Positions 49,790 through 60,843 of a stretch of 64,000 nt of DNA are shown here, one piece after another. Position 1 is the first letter of the stretch; each line of letters begins with the position of its first letter. The position numbers were made by a program, and so were the translations under genes. The stretch comes from Thermoanaerobaculum sp. (GTDB taxonomy: Bacteria; Acidobacteriota; Thermoanaerobaculia; Multivoradales; UBA5704). The notes under the pieces were generated by a model. It was not told where the DNA came from and did no database searches. It was given only the letters and a program-made list of their open reading frames with translations. The DNA is taken from positions 1 to 64,000 of the forward strand of contig JAJKHS010000108.1 in NCBI GenBank assembly GCA_021154885.1, written 5' to 3'.

Positions 49790-52216
49790 TCAGCGCCTGG
49801 GAATGACGATCTCCTGGGCGCCGGCCTGGAACGTCAGCTCACCGCCCTCCAGATCCACGTCGATCCGTTCGATCGTCTCGCCGTGCTGATTGATGAGAAT
49901 CTCGGATACCGAATCCTGGATGTGGCGCTGGATGGTCCGGCGCAGGGGCCGGGCGCCCGTGGAGGGCTCGACGCCCGCCTTGGCCAGCAGCCATTCCTTC
50001 GCCGGGTCCGAGACCTCCAACCGCAGGTTCCGCTCGGCGAGAGTATGGTTGACGTCTTCGAGAAGGATGTCCACGATCGCCCGCAGCTCGCGCTCACCCA
50101 GGGGATTGAAGACGATCACCTCGTCGATACGATTGATGAACTCGGGGCTGAAGGTGCGCCGCAGCTCGGCCAGGATCTCCTCCTCGATGCGCTGGAAGCT
50201 CGCCTCCTGGCTCCCTTCGCCGAAGCCCATGCGGCCACCGCGCAGCACCAGCTTGCTGCCGATGTTCGAAGTCATCAGCACCAGGGTGTTGCGGAAGTCC
50301 ACCTGATTGCCGTAGGCGTCCGTGAGCTGGCCGTCCTCCAGGATCTGCAGCAGGAGGTTCGCGACGTCCGGATGCGCCTTCTCGATCTCGTCGAACAGGA
50401 TCAGCGAGTACGGCTGGCGCCGCACGCGCTCCGTGAGCTGGCCGCCCTCCTCGTGGCCGACATAGCCGGGAGGCGAGCCGATGAGCTTGGAGACGGCGTG
50501 CTTCTCCATGTACTCCGACATGTCGAACCGCACCAGCGCCCGCTGGCTGCCGAAGAGGAAATCCGAAAGCTGGCGGGCGACCTCGGTCTTGCCCACCCCC
50601 GAGGGACCCAGAAAGATGAACGAGCCCACCGGCCGCTGCGGGTTGGACACCCCCAGGCGGGAGCGCCGGATCGCCCGGCTGATGGCGTTGATGGAGCGGT
50701 CCTGGCCCACCACCCGGTGCTTCAGGATCTCCTCCATCTTCAGCAGCCGCTCCGCCTCCTCGCTCTGCAGCGCGGCCGTGGGAATGCCCGTCCACGAGGA
50801 GATGACCTCCTCGATGTCGTGCCGGGTCACCTCCAGCACGCCCGTCTCATCCGCCGCCACGCTCATCCGCTCCAGGTCCTCGCGCAGCTCGATCTCCCGC
50901 TCCCGCAGGTAGACGGCGCGCTCGAAGTCCTTGTCCGAAATGGCGACCTTCATCTCCTTGACCACCTGGCGGATCTCCTGCTCCAGGCGGCGCAGGTTCT
51001 GGGTGTCGCGCACCCGGCGCAGCTTGACCCGCGCTCCGGCCTCGTCGATGACGTCGATGGCCTTGTCCGGCAGGTGGCGGTCCGGGATGTAGCGGCTCGA
51101 CTGGTAGATGGCCGTGCGCAGCGCCTCGGGACGGTAGCGCACCTTGTGGAACGACTCGTAGCGGTCCTTGACCCCCTCGAGGATCTCCTGCGTCTGCTCC
51201 GGCGTCGGCGGATTGACCTGGATGGCCTGGAATCTCCGCAGCAGCGAGCGGTCCTTCTCGATGTACTTGCGGTACTCCTTGAGGGTCGTGGCGCCGATGC
51301 AGGAGATCTCGCCCCGCGACAGGGCCGGCTTGAGGATGTTGGCGGCGTCGAGCGAGCCCTCGGCCGAGCCGGCGCCGATGAGGGAGTGGATCTCGTCGAT
51401 GAAGACGATGAGCTCGCGGCTCTCCTTGAGCTCCTTCAGGATCCCCTTCAACCGCTCCTCGAACTGCCCCCGGTACTTGGTGCCGGCCACGATCAGCGAC
51501 AGGTCGAGCGCCATGATCCGCTTGTTGGCCAGGAAGATCGGCACCCGCCCCTCGACGATCCGCTGCGCCAGGCCTTCGACGATGGCGGTCTTGCCGACCC
51601 CCGGCTCGCCCAGCAGGATGGGGTTGTTCTTGGTGCGGCGGGAGAGGATCTGGATGATGCGGTCGACCTCCTCGTCGCGGCCGATGAGGGGATCGAACGA
51701 CTGCTCGGCGGCGAGGGCGGTGAGGTCGCGCCCGTACTCCGAGAGGAACGGGAGCTCCTTCTTCTGCTGCGAGGCCTCGCGCTCCTTGGCGATGGCGAGC
51801 ACCTCCTCGCGCACCGTGTAGACGTCGAACCCGTGCTGGGCCAGGATGCGCATGGCCGTGCACCCCTCGACCCGCAGGATGCCGATGAGCAGGTGCTCCG
51901 AGCCGACGGTGGCGTGCAGCATGCTCTCCGCCTCGTGCGAAGCGTATGCCAGGATTTTTTTCGATTCCTCGGAGAGGGGTAATTCCGCAGTCGACGAAAT
52001 GCGCTCGACGAAGACCCGCTCGCCTTCGATCTCGCGCCGGATGTCCTCGGGCTTGACCTGGAACCGCCGGAAGATCTCGCTGACCGTCTCCTCCCCCTCG
52101 CGCAGGATCCCCAGCAGGATGTGCTCGGACTCGATGACCCGGCTGCCCAGCTTACTGGCTTCGTAGCGGGCGAAGAAGAGCGCGCGGCGGGCCTTCTCGT
52201 TGTACTTCTCAAACAT
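49790..52216 (-). CDS. clpC: ATP-dependent Clp protease ATP-binding subunit ClpC
   Basis: 808 aa. AAA+ unfoldase that feeds ClpP. An N-terminal double Clp repeat ([33 protein letters not shown]) is followed by first AAA domain Walker [14 protein letters not shown] with Walker [13 protein letters not shown], a UVR-type middle coiled region ([20 protein letters not shown]), and second AAA domain [13 protein letters not shown] with [14 protein letters not shown]. The presence of the M-domain and Clp_N argues for ClpC rather than ClpB. clpP is not in the window. Confidence 0.95.
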   Translation of the reverse strand: MFEKYNEKARRALFFARYEASKLGSRVIESEHILLGILREGEETVSEIFRRFQVKPEDIRREIEGERVFVERISSTAELPLSEESKKILAYASHEAESMLHATVGSEHLLIGILRVEGCTAMRILAQHGFDVYTVREEVLAIAKEREASQQKKELPFLSEYGRDLTALAAEQSFDPLIGRDEEVDRIIQILSRRTKNNPILLGEPGVGKTAIVEGLAQRIVEGRVPIFLANKRIMALDLSLIVAGTKYRGQFEERLKGILKELKESRELIVFIDEIHSLIGAGSAEGSLDAANILKPALSRGEISCIGATTLKEYRKYIEKDRSLLRRFQAIQVNPPTPEQTQEILEGVKDRYESFHKVRYRPEALRTAIYQSSRYIPDRHLPDKAIDVIDEAGARVKLRRVRDTQNLRRLEQEIRQVVKEMKVAISDKDFERAVYLREREIELREDLERMSVAADETGVLEVTRHDIEEVISSWTGIPTAALQSEEAERLLKMEEILKHRVVGQDRSINAISRAIRRSRLGVSNPQRPVGSFIFLGPSGVGKTEVARQLSDFLFGSQRALVRFDMSEYMEKHAVSKLIGSPPGYVGHEEGGQLTERVRRQPYSLILFDEIEKAHPDVANLLLQILEDGQLTDAYGNQVDFRNTLVLMTSNIGSKLVLRGGRMGFGEGSQEASFQRIEEEILAELRRTFSPEFINRIDEVIVFNPLGERELRAIVDILLEDVNHTLAERNLRLEVSDPAKEWLLAKAGVEPSTGARPLRRTIQRHIQDSVSEILINQHGETIERIDVDLEGGELTFQAGAQEIVIPRR

Positions 52217-52462
52217 TCGGTTCGACCTTTCCTCAAGTCGTCGGCGCGCTACACGTCACCTCGCACCGAGGGGAATTGGAGCCGCCTTCATCCTCTGCAA
52301 TGCCTCGGATTCTAGCACGCCACTCACCCCCGGGGACCTCCATGGAAACACTGCGTCGACGGCTCTCCTGGTCCTATCCCGCTCAAGTGACTCGCAGGGC
52401 TGCAAAATTCCCGCCCGAGGGTCCTCAGCGTGAAGGTCAGAGCGACGAGGGGTGTCCGCTTT
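52217..52462. other. Intergenic region between lolD and clpC
   Basis: About 250 bases with no recognisable gene. It should contain the clpC promoter (minus strand) and the end of the lysS-lolE-lolD unit, but no convincing boxes stand out by eye. Confidence 0.4.
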
Positions 52463-53140
52463 TCAATACGGCTGTAGCACTCCTCCATCCAGTCGCAGGA
52501 TGCGGGTGCACCGCTGGGCGATCTCGGGGTTGTGGGTGACGAGGATGCCGGTGGTGCGGTGGCGGGCCTGGAGGTCGAGGAGGAGCTGGAAGACGGCGTC
52601 GCCGCTCGCCGGGTCGAGGTTGCCCGTGGGCTCGTCCGCCAGCAGCAGGGGGGGCTCCAGCGCCAGCGCCCGGCAGAGGGCCACCCGCTGGCGCTCGCCG
52701 CCGGAGAGCTGGTTGGGGAAGTGGTCCAGCCGCTCCCGGAGCCCCACCTCTTCGAGCAGCCGCCGGGAGCTCGCCAGCACCCGGCGCGGCTCGATCCCCG
52801 CGATCCGCCCCGGCAGCATGACGTTTTCGAGCGCCGTGAAATCCGGCAGGAGCTGATGGAACTGGAAGACGAAGCCGATCGTGCGGTTGCGGAAGGCGGC
52901 GATCTTCGCTCCCGAGAGGGCCGCCACGGACTGGCCGCCGATCTCCACCGCGCCCGTGTCCGGCCGGTCGAGGGCGCCCAGAAGGTGCAGCAGCGTCGAC
53001 TTGCCCGAGCCCGAGGGCCCCACGATGGCCACCATCTCCCCCGGCTCCACTGCCAGGTCGATCCCTTTCAGCACCTCCACCCGCCGGACGCCGTCCTGGT
53101 AGGTCTTGGTGAGTCCGGCCGCCTTGACGGCGACGCTCAT
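52463..53140 (-). CDS. lolD: Lipoprotein-releasing ABC transporter ATP-binding protein LolD
   Basis: 225 aa. ATPase that powers extraction of lipoproteins from the inner membrane. Walker A GPSGSGKSTLLHLLG, signature LSGGERQRVALCRAL, Walker B PLLLADEPTGNLD and the switch histidine in ILVTHNPEIAQRC are all intact. It follows the permease gene lolE by 67 nt, a gap filled by a GC-rich hairpin repeat. Confidence 0.94.
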   Translation of the reverse strand: MSVAVKAAGLTKTYQDGVRRVEVLKGIDLAVEPGEMVAIVGPSGSGKSTLLHLLGALDRPDTGAVEIGGQSVAALSGAKIAAFRNRTIGFVFQFHQLLPDFTALENVMLPGRIAGIEPRRVLASSRRLLEEVGLRERLDHFPNQLSGGERQRVALCRALALEPPLLLADEPTGNLDPASGDAVFQLLLDLQARHRTTGILVTHNPEIAQRCTRILRLDGGVLQPY

Positions 53141-53147
53141 GCGATTC

Positions 53148-53192
53148 CCCCCTCTCCCGGTGAGGGGGGTGCGGAGGGGGCGGGAGAGGGGG
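53148..53192. repeat. GC-rich inverted repeat 1 (lolE-lolD gap)
   Basis: CCCCCTCTCCCG at 53148-53159 pairs perfectly with CGGGAGAGGGGG at 53181-53192. Two related hairpins lie at 54450-54494 and 54551-54593, so this is a local family of intergenic palindromes. Confidence 0.7.
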
Positions 53193-53207
53193 CCAGGGGG
53201 TGAGGGC

Positions 53208-54413
53208 TCATCGCCGCAGGGCCTCCACCGGATCGAGCGCCGCGGCCCGCTGCGCGGCGTAGAGCGAGGAGGCGAGGGCGAGGCCCAGGGTGAGGAGCAG
53301 CACGACGATCAGGTCCTGCGGCTCCACCCGGAACGGGACGTAATCGAGGAAGTAGACCCGCCCCGGCACCGGCAGCAGGTGGTAATGGTCCATCACCCAG
53401 GCGCCGCCCACCCCCAGCACGGTCCCCACCAGCAGCCCGAGGCCGGCCACCAGCCCGCCCAGCAGCACGAAGGCCTGGCGCAGCGCCGCCGGGGTCGCCC
53501 CCAGGGTGGCCAGCATGCCGATCTCCGGCCGCTTGCTGGAAATGATAAGGGCGAGGTCCGCCACCAGCGCCAGCGAGGCCACCAGCACGATGAGCGACAC
53601 GGACACGAACATCATCAGCTTCTCCAGCCGCAGAGCGAAGAGCAGCGGCCGGTTGAGGTCCTTCCAGGTGCGCACCGCGCTCCCCTTGGGCAGTGCCGTC
53701 GGCAGCCGGGCGGCCACGTCGAGCGCGGCGTCGAGGTCCGCCGCCTCCACGTCCAGCCGGCGGTCGGCCGTGCCGAGCAGGGTCTCGGCGATCGACCGCG
53801 GCAGCGCCGCCCGCTCCCGCTCCTCCTGGGTGCGCCCGCCTTCGTAGGTGCCGGCCAGGGGGAGGCTGCGCACCCGCGGTTGCGGCCCGAGCGGCGTCAG
53901 CGTCGCCTTGGGCGATACCACCTCCAGCACCTTGCCCGGGCGCAGCCCCCAGCGGGCGGCGAGGGACTTCGGTACGTACAGCCCCTCGGGCAGGCCCGCC
54001 GCGCCCGGAAAAGAGCGGGGCACCCGGCCGTCGAACCCCACCATCTCCACCGGCTGCACCTTTCCCTGATCCACCAGCCAGCCGCCCCCCCGCACCTGGA
54101 TCTGGGCCGAGGTCACCCCGGCGACCCGGCGCACGGCGTCGCGTGCCCCCTCGGCGTCGGCGCCGGGTGGGAGCTCCACCTCGATCTGCGGCGTGCGGCC
54201 CAGGAGCTCTCCGCGCAAGGCGCTCTGGAACCCCGAGATCACCGCCAGCGACAGGATGAGCGCCGCCACACCCAGGGCCAGCCCGCCCGCCGCCACGGCC
54301 GAAAGGAAGCTGGCGAAGGCGTCCCGGCGGGTGCTGCGCAGGTAGCGCAGGGCGATCACCGCCGGGAAGGGGAGCCTGCGCAGGAGAAGAGAGGAGGTCT
54401 TCAAAGCCTTCAT
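53208..54413 (-). CDS. lolE: Lipoprotein-releasing ABC transporter permease (LolC/LolE)
   Basis: 401 aa. Inner-membrane permease of the Lol system. One N-terminal membrane helix near residues 35-60 (GGLALGVAALILSLAVISGF), a large periplasmic domain to about 285, then three helices (VSLIVLVASLALVADLALII; LLGGLVAGLGLLVGTVLG; VVLLLTLGLALASSLYAA), the MacB/FtsX layout. ISSKRPEIGMLATLGATP is the conserved coupling segment. LolC and LolE cannot be told apart here; a single permease gene suggests a homodimeric LolF-like system. Confidence 0.9.
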   Translation of the reverse strand: MKALKTSSLLLRRLPFPAVIALRYLRSTRRDAFASFLSAVAAGGLALGVAALILSLAVISGFQSALRGELLGRTPQIEVELPPGADAEGARDAVRRVAGVTSAQIQVRGGGWLVDQGKVQPVEMVGFDGRVPRSFPGAAGLPEGLYVPKSLAARWGLRPGKVLEVVSPKATLTPLGPQPRVRSLPLAGTYEGGRTQEERERAALPRSIAETLLGTADRRLDVEAADLDAALDVAARLPTALPKGSAVRTWKDLNRPLLFALRLEKLMMFVSVSLIVLVASLALVADLALIISSKRPEIGMLATLGATPAALRQAFVLLGGLVAGLGLLVGTVLGVGGAWVMDHYHLLPVPGRVYFLDYVPFRVEPQDLIVVLLLTLGLALASSLYAAQRAAALDPVEALRR

Positions 54414-54449
54414 AACCCGCCCCTTCGGGGCGGACCCTCACTCCCCCAA

Positions 54450-54494
54450 CCCCCTCTCTCCCGGCCTCCCCCCCGTCCGCCGGGAGAGAGGGGG
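54450..54494. repeat. GC-rich inverted repeat 2 (lysS-lolE gap)
   Basis: Perfect 15-base arms, CCCCCTCTCTCCCGG and its complement, separated by 15 bases. Same family as the hairpins at 53148 and 54551. It lies just upstream of the lolE start. Confidence 0.7.
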
Positions 54495-54550
54495 CTTGAA
54501 GAGATCTTCGTTCCCAACTTTTTCTTCGCTTTTTCTTCAGGCAAACCACT

Positions 54551-54593
54551 CCCTCTTCTCCCGGCGGAAGGGGGGGAGGCCGGGAGAAGAGGG
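54551..54593. repeat. GC-rich inverted repeat 3 (lysS-lolE gap)
   Basis: Perfect 14-base arms, CCCTCTTCTCCCGG and its complement, separated by 15 bases. It follows the lysS stop on the minus strand, so it could act as an attenuator or RNA-processing site between lysS and lolE. Confidence 0.7.
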
Positions 54594-54630
54594 CCGGGGT
54601 GATGAGGGTCCCCGGCGGTGCCGGCTCCCA

Positions 54631-56136
<1,506 letters not shown>

Positions 56137-56261
56137 GGATCTCGGACTCCCCTCCACTCCTCCCTGCCGGGCGGCAAGGAAGGGGATAGACTATCCGAGA
56201 AAGGCGAGGGGCTGAAGGAGGGGGGCGCGGCCGGCCTGTGGACCGGCCGCGGGCGAGGAGG

Positions 56262-56753
56262 CTAATTGCAGGTGCTGAACCTGCAGTGACAGGTCAGGGT
56301 ACAAGTCGAAGGAATACACGAGAAGGTAAAGAGACAGGGAGAGCAGTCGGACGCGCAACCGGCCCGTTCGGCGGCGCAGTCAAAGTCGCAGCCAGGGCAG
56401 ACGGGGCACGAAGTGGTGACGCCATCGCAGGTGACAGACCCTCGGCGGGTGGAACAACTGCTGTCCGTAGCCGTGCAACTCGTGGTGCTGTTGTTACCCG
56501 AGCAGCTCACCGTGCTGCCATCCCAGCAATTCGCAGTGGCGCTGCAAAGGGCCTTCGGACCGACAGTCGGGCGCTTGGCCGCGGGCACCGGGGCCGGAGT
56601 CCCCGCCGCTGCGGCGAGGGAGGCGAGGAACGCCTGATCCGCGGCGCTCAACGCCGGGGCGATCTGCGGCGAGCTGGCCGCCGCCATCGCAGGAGACATG
56701 AGGAAGCCGAGAGCTGCCACGGCCAGAGAGAGCCCAAAGAGCATCTTCTTCAC
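56262..56753 (-). CDS. Secreted cysteine-rich protein of unknown function
   Basis: 163 aa from GTG 56753 (AAGGAG 6 nt upstream; an ATG three codons later is an alternative). Clear signal peptide MKKMLFGLSLAVAALGFLMS with an AMA-like cleavage site, then an Ala/Pro-rich segment with ALSAADQAFLASLAAAAG, and a C-terminal half with about 18 cysteines (for example CPVCPGCDFDCAAERAGC and CTLTCHCRFSTC). No family recognised. The cysteine pattern suggests a disulfide-rich or metal-binding extracellular protein. It stands alone, antisense and divergent to the nucleoside phosphorylase gene. Confidence 0.75.
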   Translation of the reverse strand: MKKMLFGLSLAVAALGFLMSPAMAAASSPQIAPALSAADQAFLASLAAAAGTPAPVPAAKRPTVGPKALCSATANCWDGSTVSCSGNNSTTSCTATDSSCSTRRGSVTCDGVTTSCPVCPGCDFDCAAERAGCASDCSPCLFTFSCIPSTCTLTCHCRFSTCN

Positions 56754-56869
56754 GGCGATCTCCTTTCTCTAAATGAAGCTCCTTCGTAGAACGGATGCTT
56801 CCAAAAGACTAGGTGCCGATCGGGAGCTGCCGCGAGCCTCCTCCACCATCGCTGCTACGATACGCAGCC

Positions 56870-57775
56870 ATGGAAGACGACAAGGACCTGGGAGGGGACC
56901 TGGAGGGGCTCGTCCACCGCTCCCTGGACGACAGCCCGGACGGCCTGGAGACGCTGATCGAGCAGCACAAATCCGCCGTCGAGCGCTTCGACCTCCTGGG
57001 CTGGCCGCGGCCCGAGGTGGCGGTGGTCTCCGGCTCCGGCCTCGGCGTGGACCTCGGCGAGAGGACGCACGGACCGGTCCAACTCGAGTTCCTCCTCCCC
57101 TTCCCCGTCCATGCGATCGAGGGGCACCAGCACGCCGTCGAGATGTTCGAGCCGCTGCCGGGCCGCCACGTCCTCTATTACCGGGGGCGGCTCCATTCCT
57201 ACCAGGGCTACAGCGCCAACGACACGGTCTTCCCCATCCGCCTCGCCGCCCTGCTGGGAGCGAAGGTGCTGGTGATGACCAATGCCACGGGCGGCCTCCA
57301 GCCCCACCATCGCGCCGGCGACCTCGTGCTGATCCGCGACCACGTCAATCTCACGGGGCTGAACCCCCTCCGCGGCCAGCTCCCGCCGGAGTGGGGGCCG
57401 CGCTTTCCGGACATGACGGCCGCCTACGACCCGCGCCTGCGAGCCCTGACCCTGCGGCTGGCGTCCGAGCTCGGCGTCCCCCTGAGCGAGGGGGTCTACA
57501 TGGGTCTGGCCGGTCCCAGCTACGAGACGCCGGCCGAGGTGCGAATGCTTCAGATCCTCGGCGGGGACATCGCCGGCATGTCGACCGTCCTGGAGATCCT
57601 CGCCGCCCACCCCATGGGAGTGAGCTGCCTCTGTATCTCCATGGTGAGCAATCCCGGGGCCGGCCTCTCCGCCGACCCGGTGAAGCACGAGGACGTGCTC
57701 GCCGCCGGCCAGACCGCCGCGGCCAAGCTGCGGCTCCTGCTGGGAGAGCTGCTGCGGCATCCTGAGCTGGTGTGA
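56870..57775 (+). CDS. punA: Purine nucleoside phosphorylase
   Basis: 301 aa from ATG 56870; the frame is open upstream but the product MEDDKDLGGDLEGL is the better start. It phosphorolyses purine nucleosides to base and ribose-1-phosphate. Trimeric PNP features: VVSGSGLGVDLGE, YRGRLHSYQGYS, VMTNATGGLQPHHRAGDLVL, GPSYETPAEVRMLQILGGD and CISMVSNPGAG. Fits the purine salvage theme of apt and mtnP about 15 kb away. Confidence 0.93.
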   Translation: MEDDKDLGGDLEGLVHRSLDDSPDGLETLIEQHKSAVERFDLLGWPRPEVAVVSGSGLGVDLGERTHGPVQLEFLLPFPVHAIEGHQHAVEMFEPLPGRHVLYYRGRLHSYQGYSANDTVFPIRLAALLGAKVLVMTNATGGLQPHHRAGDLVLIRDHVNLTGLNPLRGQLPPEWGPRFPDMTAAYDPRLRALTLRLASELGVPLSEGVYMGLAGPSYETPAEVRMLQILGGDIAGMSTVLEILAAHPMGVSCLCISMVSNPGAGLSADPVKHEDVLAAGQTAAAKLRLLLGELLRHPELV

Positions 57776-57800
57776 CTGACGGAGCTCCCGCCTTTCATCC

Positions 57801-58097
57801 GTGGATCCGGCGATAGCGGCTCGCCGTCTGGAGGTCGTCGAGGGATTGCCCGTTCTCAGGCTCCGAGACGGCGTTCGTAGCCTGGTCCGGATCTATCTCG
57901 TCGAGTTAGGGTTGCCTCCTCAGGCTGCTGCCGACGCGGTGCATATCGCATTTGCGGTCGCCTACCAGCTCGACTACCTGGTGACCTGGAACTGCAAGCA
58001 CATTGCCAATGGCCAAGTCATCCAGCGTCTCGTGGCGGTGAATCGGAGACTAGGGCGAGCTACCCCTATCATCTTGACTCCTGAAGAGTTATCCTGA
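57801..58097 (+). pseudogene. 5'-truncated VapC-type PIN toxin
   Basis: The frame reads DPAIAARRLEVVEGLPVLRL and then AAADAVHIAFAVAYQLDYLV and TWNCKHIANGQVIQRLVAVN, the C-terminal two thirds of a PIN-domain family. The N-terminal strand with the first catalytic aspartate is absent; the homology begins 26 bases after the PNP stop, so the 5' end was deleted. The GTG at 57801 is only a nominal start. Confidence 0.7.
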
Positions 58098-58114
58098 TCC
58101 TGAAGGAGAGAGGA

Positions 58115-58327
58115 ATGAGCCAAAACCGGTTCGAAGATCCCTTCGTAGAAGAGATCCACAGGATTCGCGAGAAACTACTGGCGGAGTGCGGAGGAGATAT
58201 CGAGAAACTGATGGACCGTTTAGTGGCCCGGGAGCACGAAGACCGATCCCACGTGATAGCGGATCTTCAAGAAGCGAAGACACCTTCCTCTCCTCGGCTC
58301 CCTTCAGGAAAACTCTACCGCTCATAG
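58115..58327 (+). CDS. Small protein paired with the PIN-domain remnant (candidate antitoxin)
   Basis: 70 aa, ATG 58115 preceded by GAAGGAGAG. The opening DPFVEEIHRIREKLLAECGG followed by DIEKLMDRL is typical of short proteins encoded beside this PIN subfamily. It lies 17 nt after the toxin remnant. Because the toxin is broken, the partner is probably an orphan. Function not demonstrated. Confidence 0.65.
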   Translation: MSQNRFEDPFVEEIHRIREKLLAECGGDIEKLMDRLVAREHEDRSHVIADLQEAKTPSSPRLPSGKLYRS

Positions 58328-58459
58328 AGCTCGTCTCTCGTCCACTTCTGACCACCACTTCCGCTCTGTGCCTTCGAAGAGAGATCGACGATCGTCAACT
58401 GGACCATACCAGCCTCCAGTGAAGCTCAGTCTAGCACCGGCTGCTCCGGTCAGGAATCC

Positions 58460-58798
58460 TCAGGTGTACCCATACACCCACGCGATGAGCACGCCCTGAA
58501 GCGGCAGCCGGAGCCACAGGGCGATGGGGCTGAGCGCGGGGTAGCGCCCCGGGTTCATCGCCATGTGGACGTTGGCGGGGAACACGGCGATCAGCAGCGC
58601 GATCAACCCCCAGGCGGCCGGGATGGTGAAGCGTGGGATCAGGAACAGCGCGCCGAGGACCACCTCGCAGAGCCCGCTCACGTAGACCAGCGCGCGGTGC
58701 CAGGGCAGGTAGGGCGGCATGATCCTCATGTAGACGTCGGGCCGCACGAAGTGAGCGGCCCCGGCCACTACGAAGAGAACACCCAGAACCCATTTCAT
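58460..58798 (-). CDS. DoxX-like small membrane protein
   Basis: 112 aa from ATG 58798. Four hydrophobic segments (WVLGVLFVVAGAAHFV; ALVYVSGLCEVVLGALFLIP; AWGLIALLIAVFPANVHMAM; LPLQGVLIAWVYGY) with the HF-RPDVYMRIMPPYLP pattern typical of DoxX-like proteins. Inner-membrane, role uncertain. 19 nt after the small basic protein gene. Confidence 0.82.
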   Translation of the reverse strand: MKWVLGVLFVVAGAAHFVRPDVYMRIMPPYLPWHRALVYVSGLCEVVLGALFLIPRFTIPAAWGLIALLIAVFPANVHMAMNPGRYPALSPIALWLRLPLQGVLIAWVYGYT

Positions 58799-58817
58799 CT
58801 CGGCGCGGACCCCGGGC

Positions 58818-58976
58818 TCAGGGGGTCGAGGGGGTCTCTCCCTCGGCCGGCGACGTCTCTGGGCCTTCCTTGGGCGCATTGGCCTTCTCCGCCTTGCGCC
58901 GCATCTTCTCTTCCTTCTTCTTCTTCTTTGCCAAGTCCTTCTGACGCTTCTCGTGCTGGTAGTTTGGTTTGGCCAT
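58818..58976 (-). CDS. Small Lys-rich protein of unknown function
   Basis: 52 aa from ATG 58976: MAKPNYQHEKRQKDLAKKKK, then a further Lys/Glu-rich stretch and an acidic Pro/Thr tail. Short proteins with the MAKPNYQ.EKRQ start are widespread in Gram-negative bacteria and have no known role. Longer in-frame starts exist but lack family similarity. Confidence 0.75.
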   Translation of the reverse strand: MAKPNYQHEKRQKDLAKKKKKEEKMRRKAEKANAPKEGPETSPAEGETPSTP

Positions 58977-59090
58977 CTCATCCTTCTGGCGGCCGTTCCG
59001 GCCGCGGACACAGTAACAGGTTCGTGAAGAGGGGCACGAGCCCACAGCATACAGCCAACCGGGCGGAAGGTCACCTCCCCCTCAAGCGAA

Positions 59091-60788
59091 TCAATCGAAG
59101 TCGGTGAAGTCGTCCTCCCAGTGCTCGTGCTCACCCCGGACGCCGCGCGCGTGGCGCTCCTTCTCCATCGCCCGCAACTGCACGCGCCGGATCTTCCCCG
59201 AGATCGTCTTGGGCAGCTCCGCAAACTCGATGCGGCGGATGCGGGCGAACGGCGCCAGCCGCTGGCGCGAGAAGCGGAACAGCGCATGCGCCGCCGCCGG
59301 CGACGGCTCCACCCCCGGCTTCAGCACCACGTACGCCTTCGGCACGCTGAGGCGGATGGGATCGGGGCTCGGCACCACCGCCGCCTCCGCCACGCTCTCG
59401 TGCTCGATCAGCGCGCTCTCCAGCTCGAACGGGCTGATCCGGTAGTCCGAGCTCTTGAACACGTCATCCGCCCGCCCCACATACCAGAAGGTGCCGCCGG
59501 CGTCGCGCGTGGCCACGTCCGAGGTGCGGTAGTGGCTGCCGCCGAGCAGCTTCGCGCTGGCCTCGGGATTGTCGAGATACCCCGCCATCAGGGGGAGCGG
59601 ACGGGGATCGAGCCGGATCGCGATCTCCCCTTCATCCTCGCCATTGCCGGCATTCCCCTCGGCGTCCAGGAGGTCGATGCGATAGCCCGGCAGCGGCTTG
59701 CCCATGCCGCCCACCTTCACCTCCTCGCCGGGCGGGTTGCCGATCTGGCAGGTGGTCTCCGTCTGGCCGTAGCCGTCGCGGACCGTGAGCCCCCAGGCCT
59801 CGCGCACCTGCGCGATCACCTCGGGATTGAGCGGCTCGCCCGCGCTCACCAACTCGCGGAGCTGCACCGGATACGACCTCAGGTCCTCCAGGATCAGCAT
59901 CCGCCAGACCGTGGGCGGCGCGCACAGCGTCGTCACGCCGTGGCGCACCAGCGCCGCCAGCGTCTTCTGCCCGTCGAACCGCGGGAGCTGATGGATGAAG
60001 ATCGTCGCACCCGCGTTCCACGGCGCGAAGAAGCAGCTCCACGCGTGCTTGGCCCAGCCGGGCGAGCTGATGTTGAGGTGCACGTCCCCCTCGCGCAGCC
60101 CGATCCAGTACATCGTCGACAGATGTCCCACCGGATAGCTCTGATGAGTGTGCAGCACCATCTTCGGCTTGGCCGTCGTGCCCGACGTGAAATAGAGGAG
60201 AAAGGGATCGTCCGCCTGCGTGGGGCCGCCCGGCTCGAACGCCGCCGGCGCCTCATACGCCTCGGCGAAGGGGCGCCACCCCGCGACCTCCTCCCCCACC
60301 ACGATTCGTGTGAAGCTCCCCGGTACCTCGGCGAGCTTGCCGCTCGACGGCGCGTCGGCGATGACGTGCCGCATCTCGCCGCGCTCGATACGATCCTGCA
60401 GATCGGCGCTCGACAGCAGCGTGGTCGCCGGGCTGACCACCGCCCCGAGCTTGATCGCCGCCAGCATGATCTCCCACAGCGGCGCCACGTTGGGGAGCAT
60501 CACGAGAACGCGGTCGCCGCGGCGCACGCCGCAGGAGCGCAGATGGTTGGCCACCCGGTTGGAGCGCTCCGCGAGCTCGGCGAAGCTGAGCTTCGTCTCC
60601 CCCCCTTCGTCGTCCACCACCCAGAGCGCCGGGCGGTTGTTCCCTTGCGCTTGAACGTCAAAGTAGTCGAGCGCCCAGTTGAACTGCTCGAGCGCCGGCC
60701 AGCGAAAGCCGGCATACGCCGCGGCGTAATCGTCGCGATGCGCGATCAGGAAATCGCGTGCCTCCAGGAAAGACCGGCCGCTGTCCAT
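59091..60788 (-). CDS. AMP-forming acyl-CoA synthetase
   Basis: 565 aa. Activates a carboxylic acid with ATP and CoA. ANL-family motifs: LLYFTSGTTAKPKMVLHTHQ (P-loop), RDGYGQTETTCQIGN (A5), YRTSDVATRD and the catalytic-lysine region LPKTISGKIRRVQL. The overall pattern (SSPGWAKHAWSCFFAPWNAG) resembles the medium-chain/ACSM group. Not part of the NRPS cluster. It is followed by intergenic DNA and then small genes on the same strand. Confidence 0.92.
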   Translation of the reverse strand: MDSGRSFLEARDFLIAHRDDYAAAYAGFRWPALEQFNWALDYFDVQAQGNNRPALWVVDDEGGETKLSFAELAERSNRVANHLRSCGVRRGDRVLVMLPNVAPLWEIMLAAIKLGAVVSPATTLLSSADLQDRIERGEMRHVIADAPSSGKLAEVPGSFTRIVVGEEVAGWRPFAEAYEAPAAFEPGGPTQADDPFLLYFTSGTTAKPKMVLHTHQSYPVGHLSTMYWIGLREGDVHLNISSPGWAKHAWSCFFAPWNAGATIFIHQLPRFDGQKTLAALVRHGVTTLCAPPTVWRMLILEDLRSYPVQLRELVSAGEPLNPEVIAQVREAWGLTVRDGYGQTETTCQIGNPPGEEVKVGGMGKPLPGYRIDLLDAEGNAGNGEDEGEIAIRLDPRPLPLMAGYLDNPEASAKLLGGSHYRTSDVATRDAGGTFWYVGRADDVFKSSDYRISPFELESALIEHESVAEAAVVPSPDPIRLSVPKAYVVLKPGVEPSPAAAHALFRFSRQRLAPFARIRRIEFAELPKTISGKIRRVQLRAMEKERHARGVRGEHEHWEDDFTDFD

Positions 60789-60843
60789 GACGCCCTCTTA
60801 CTTCGGAAACGGCTGCACCAGCATGCGGGCCTGACGTCGCCGC

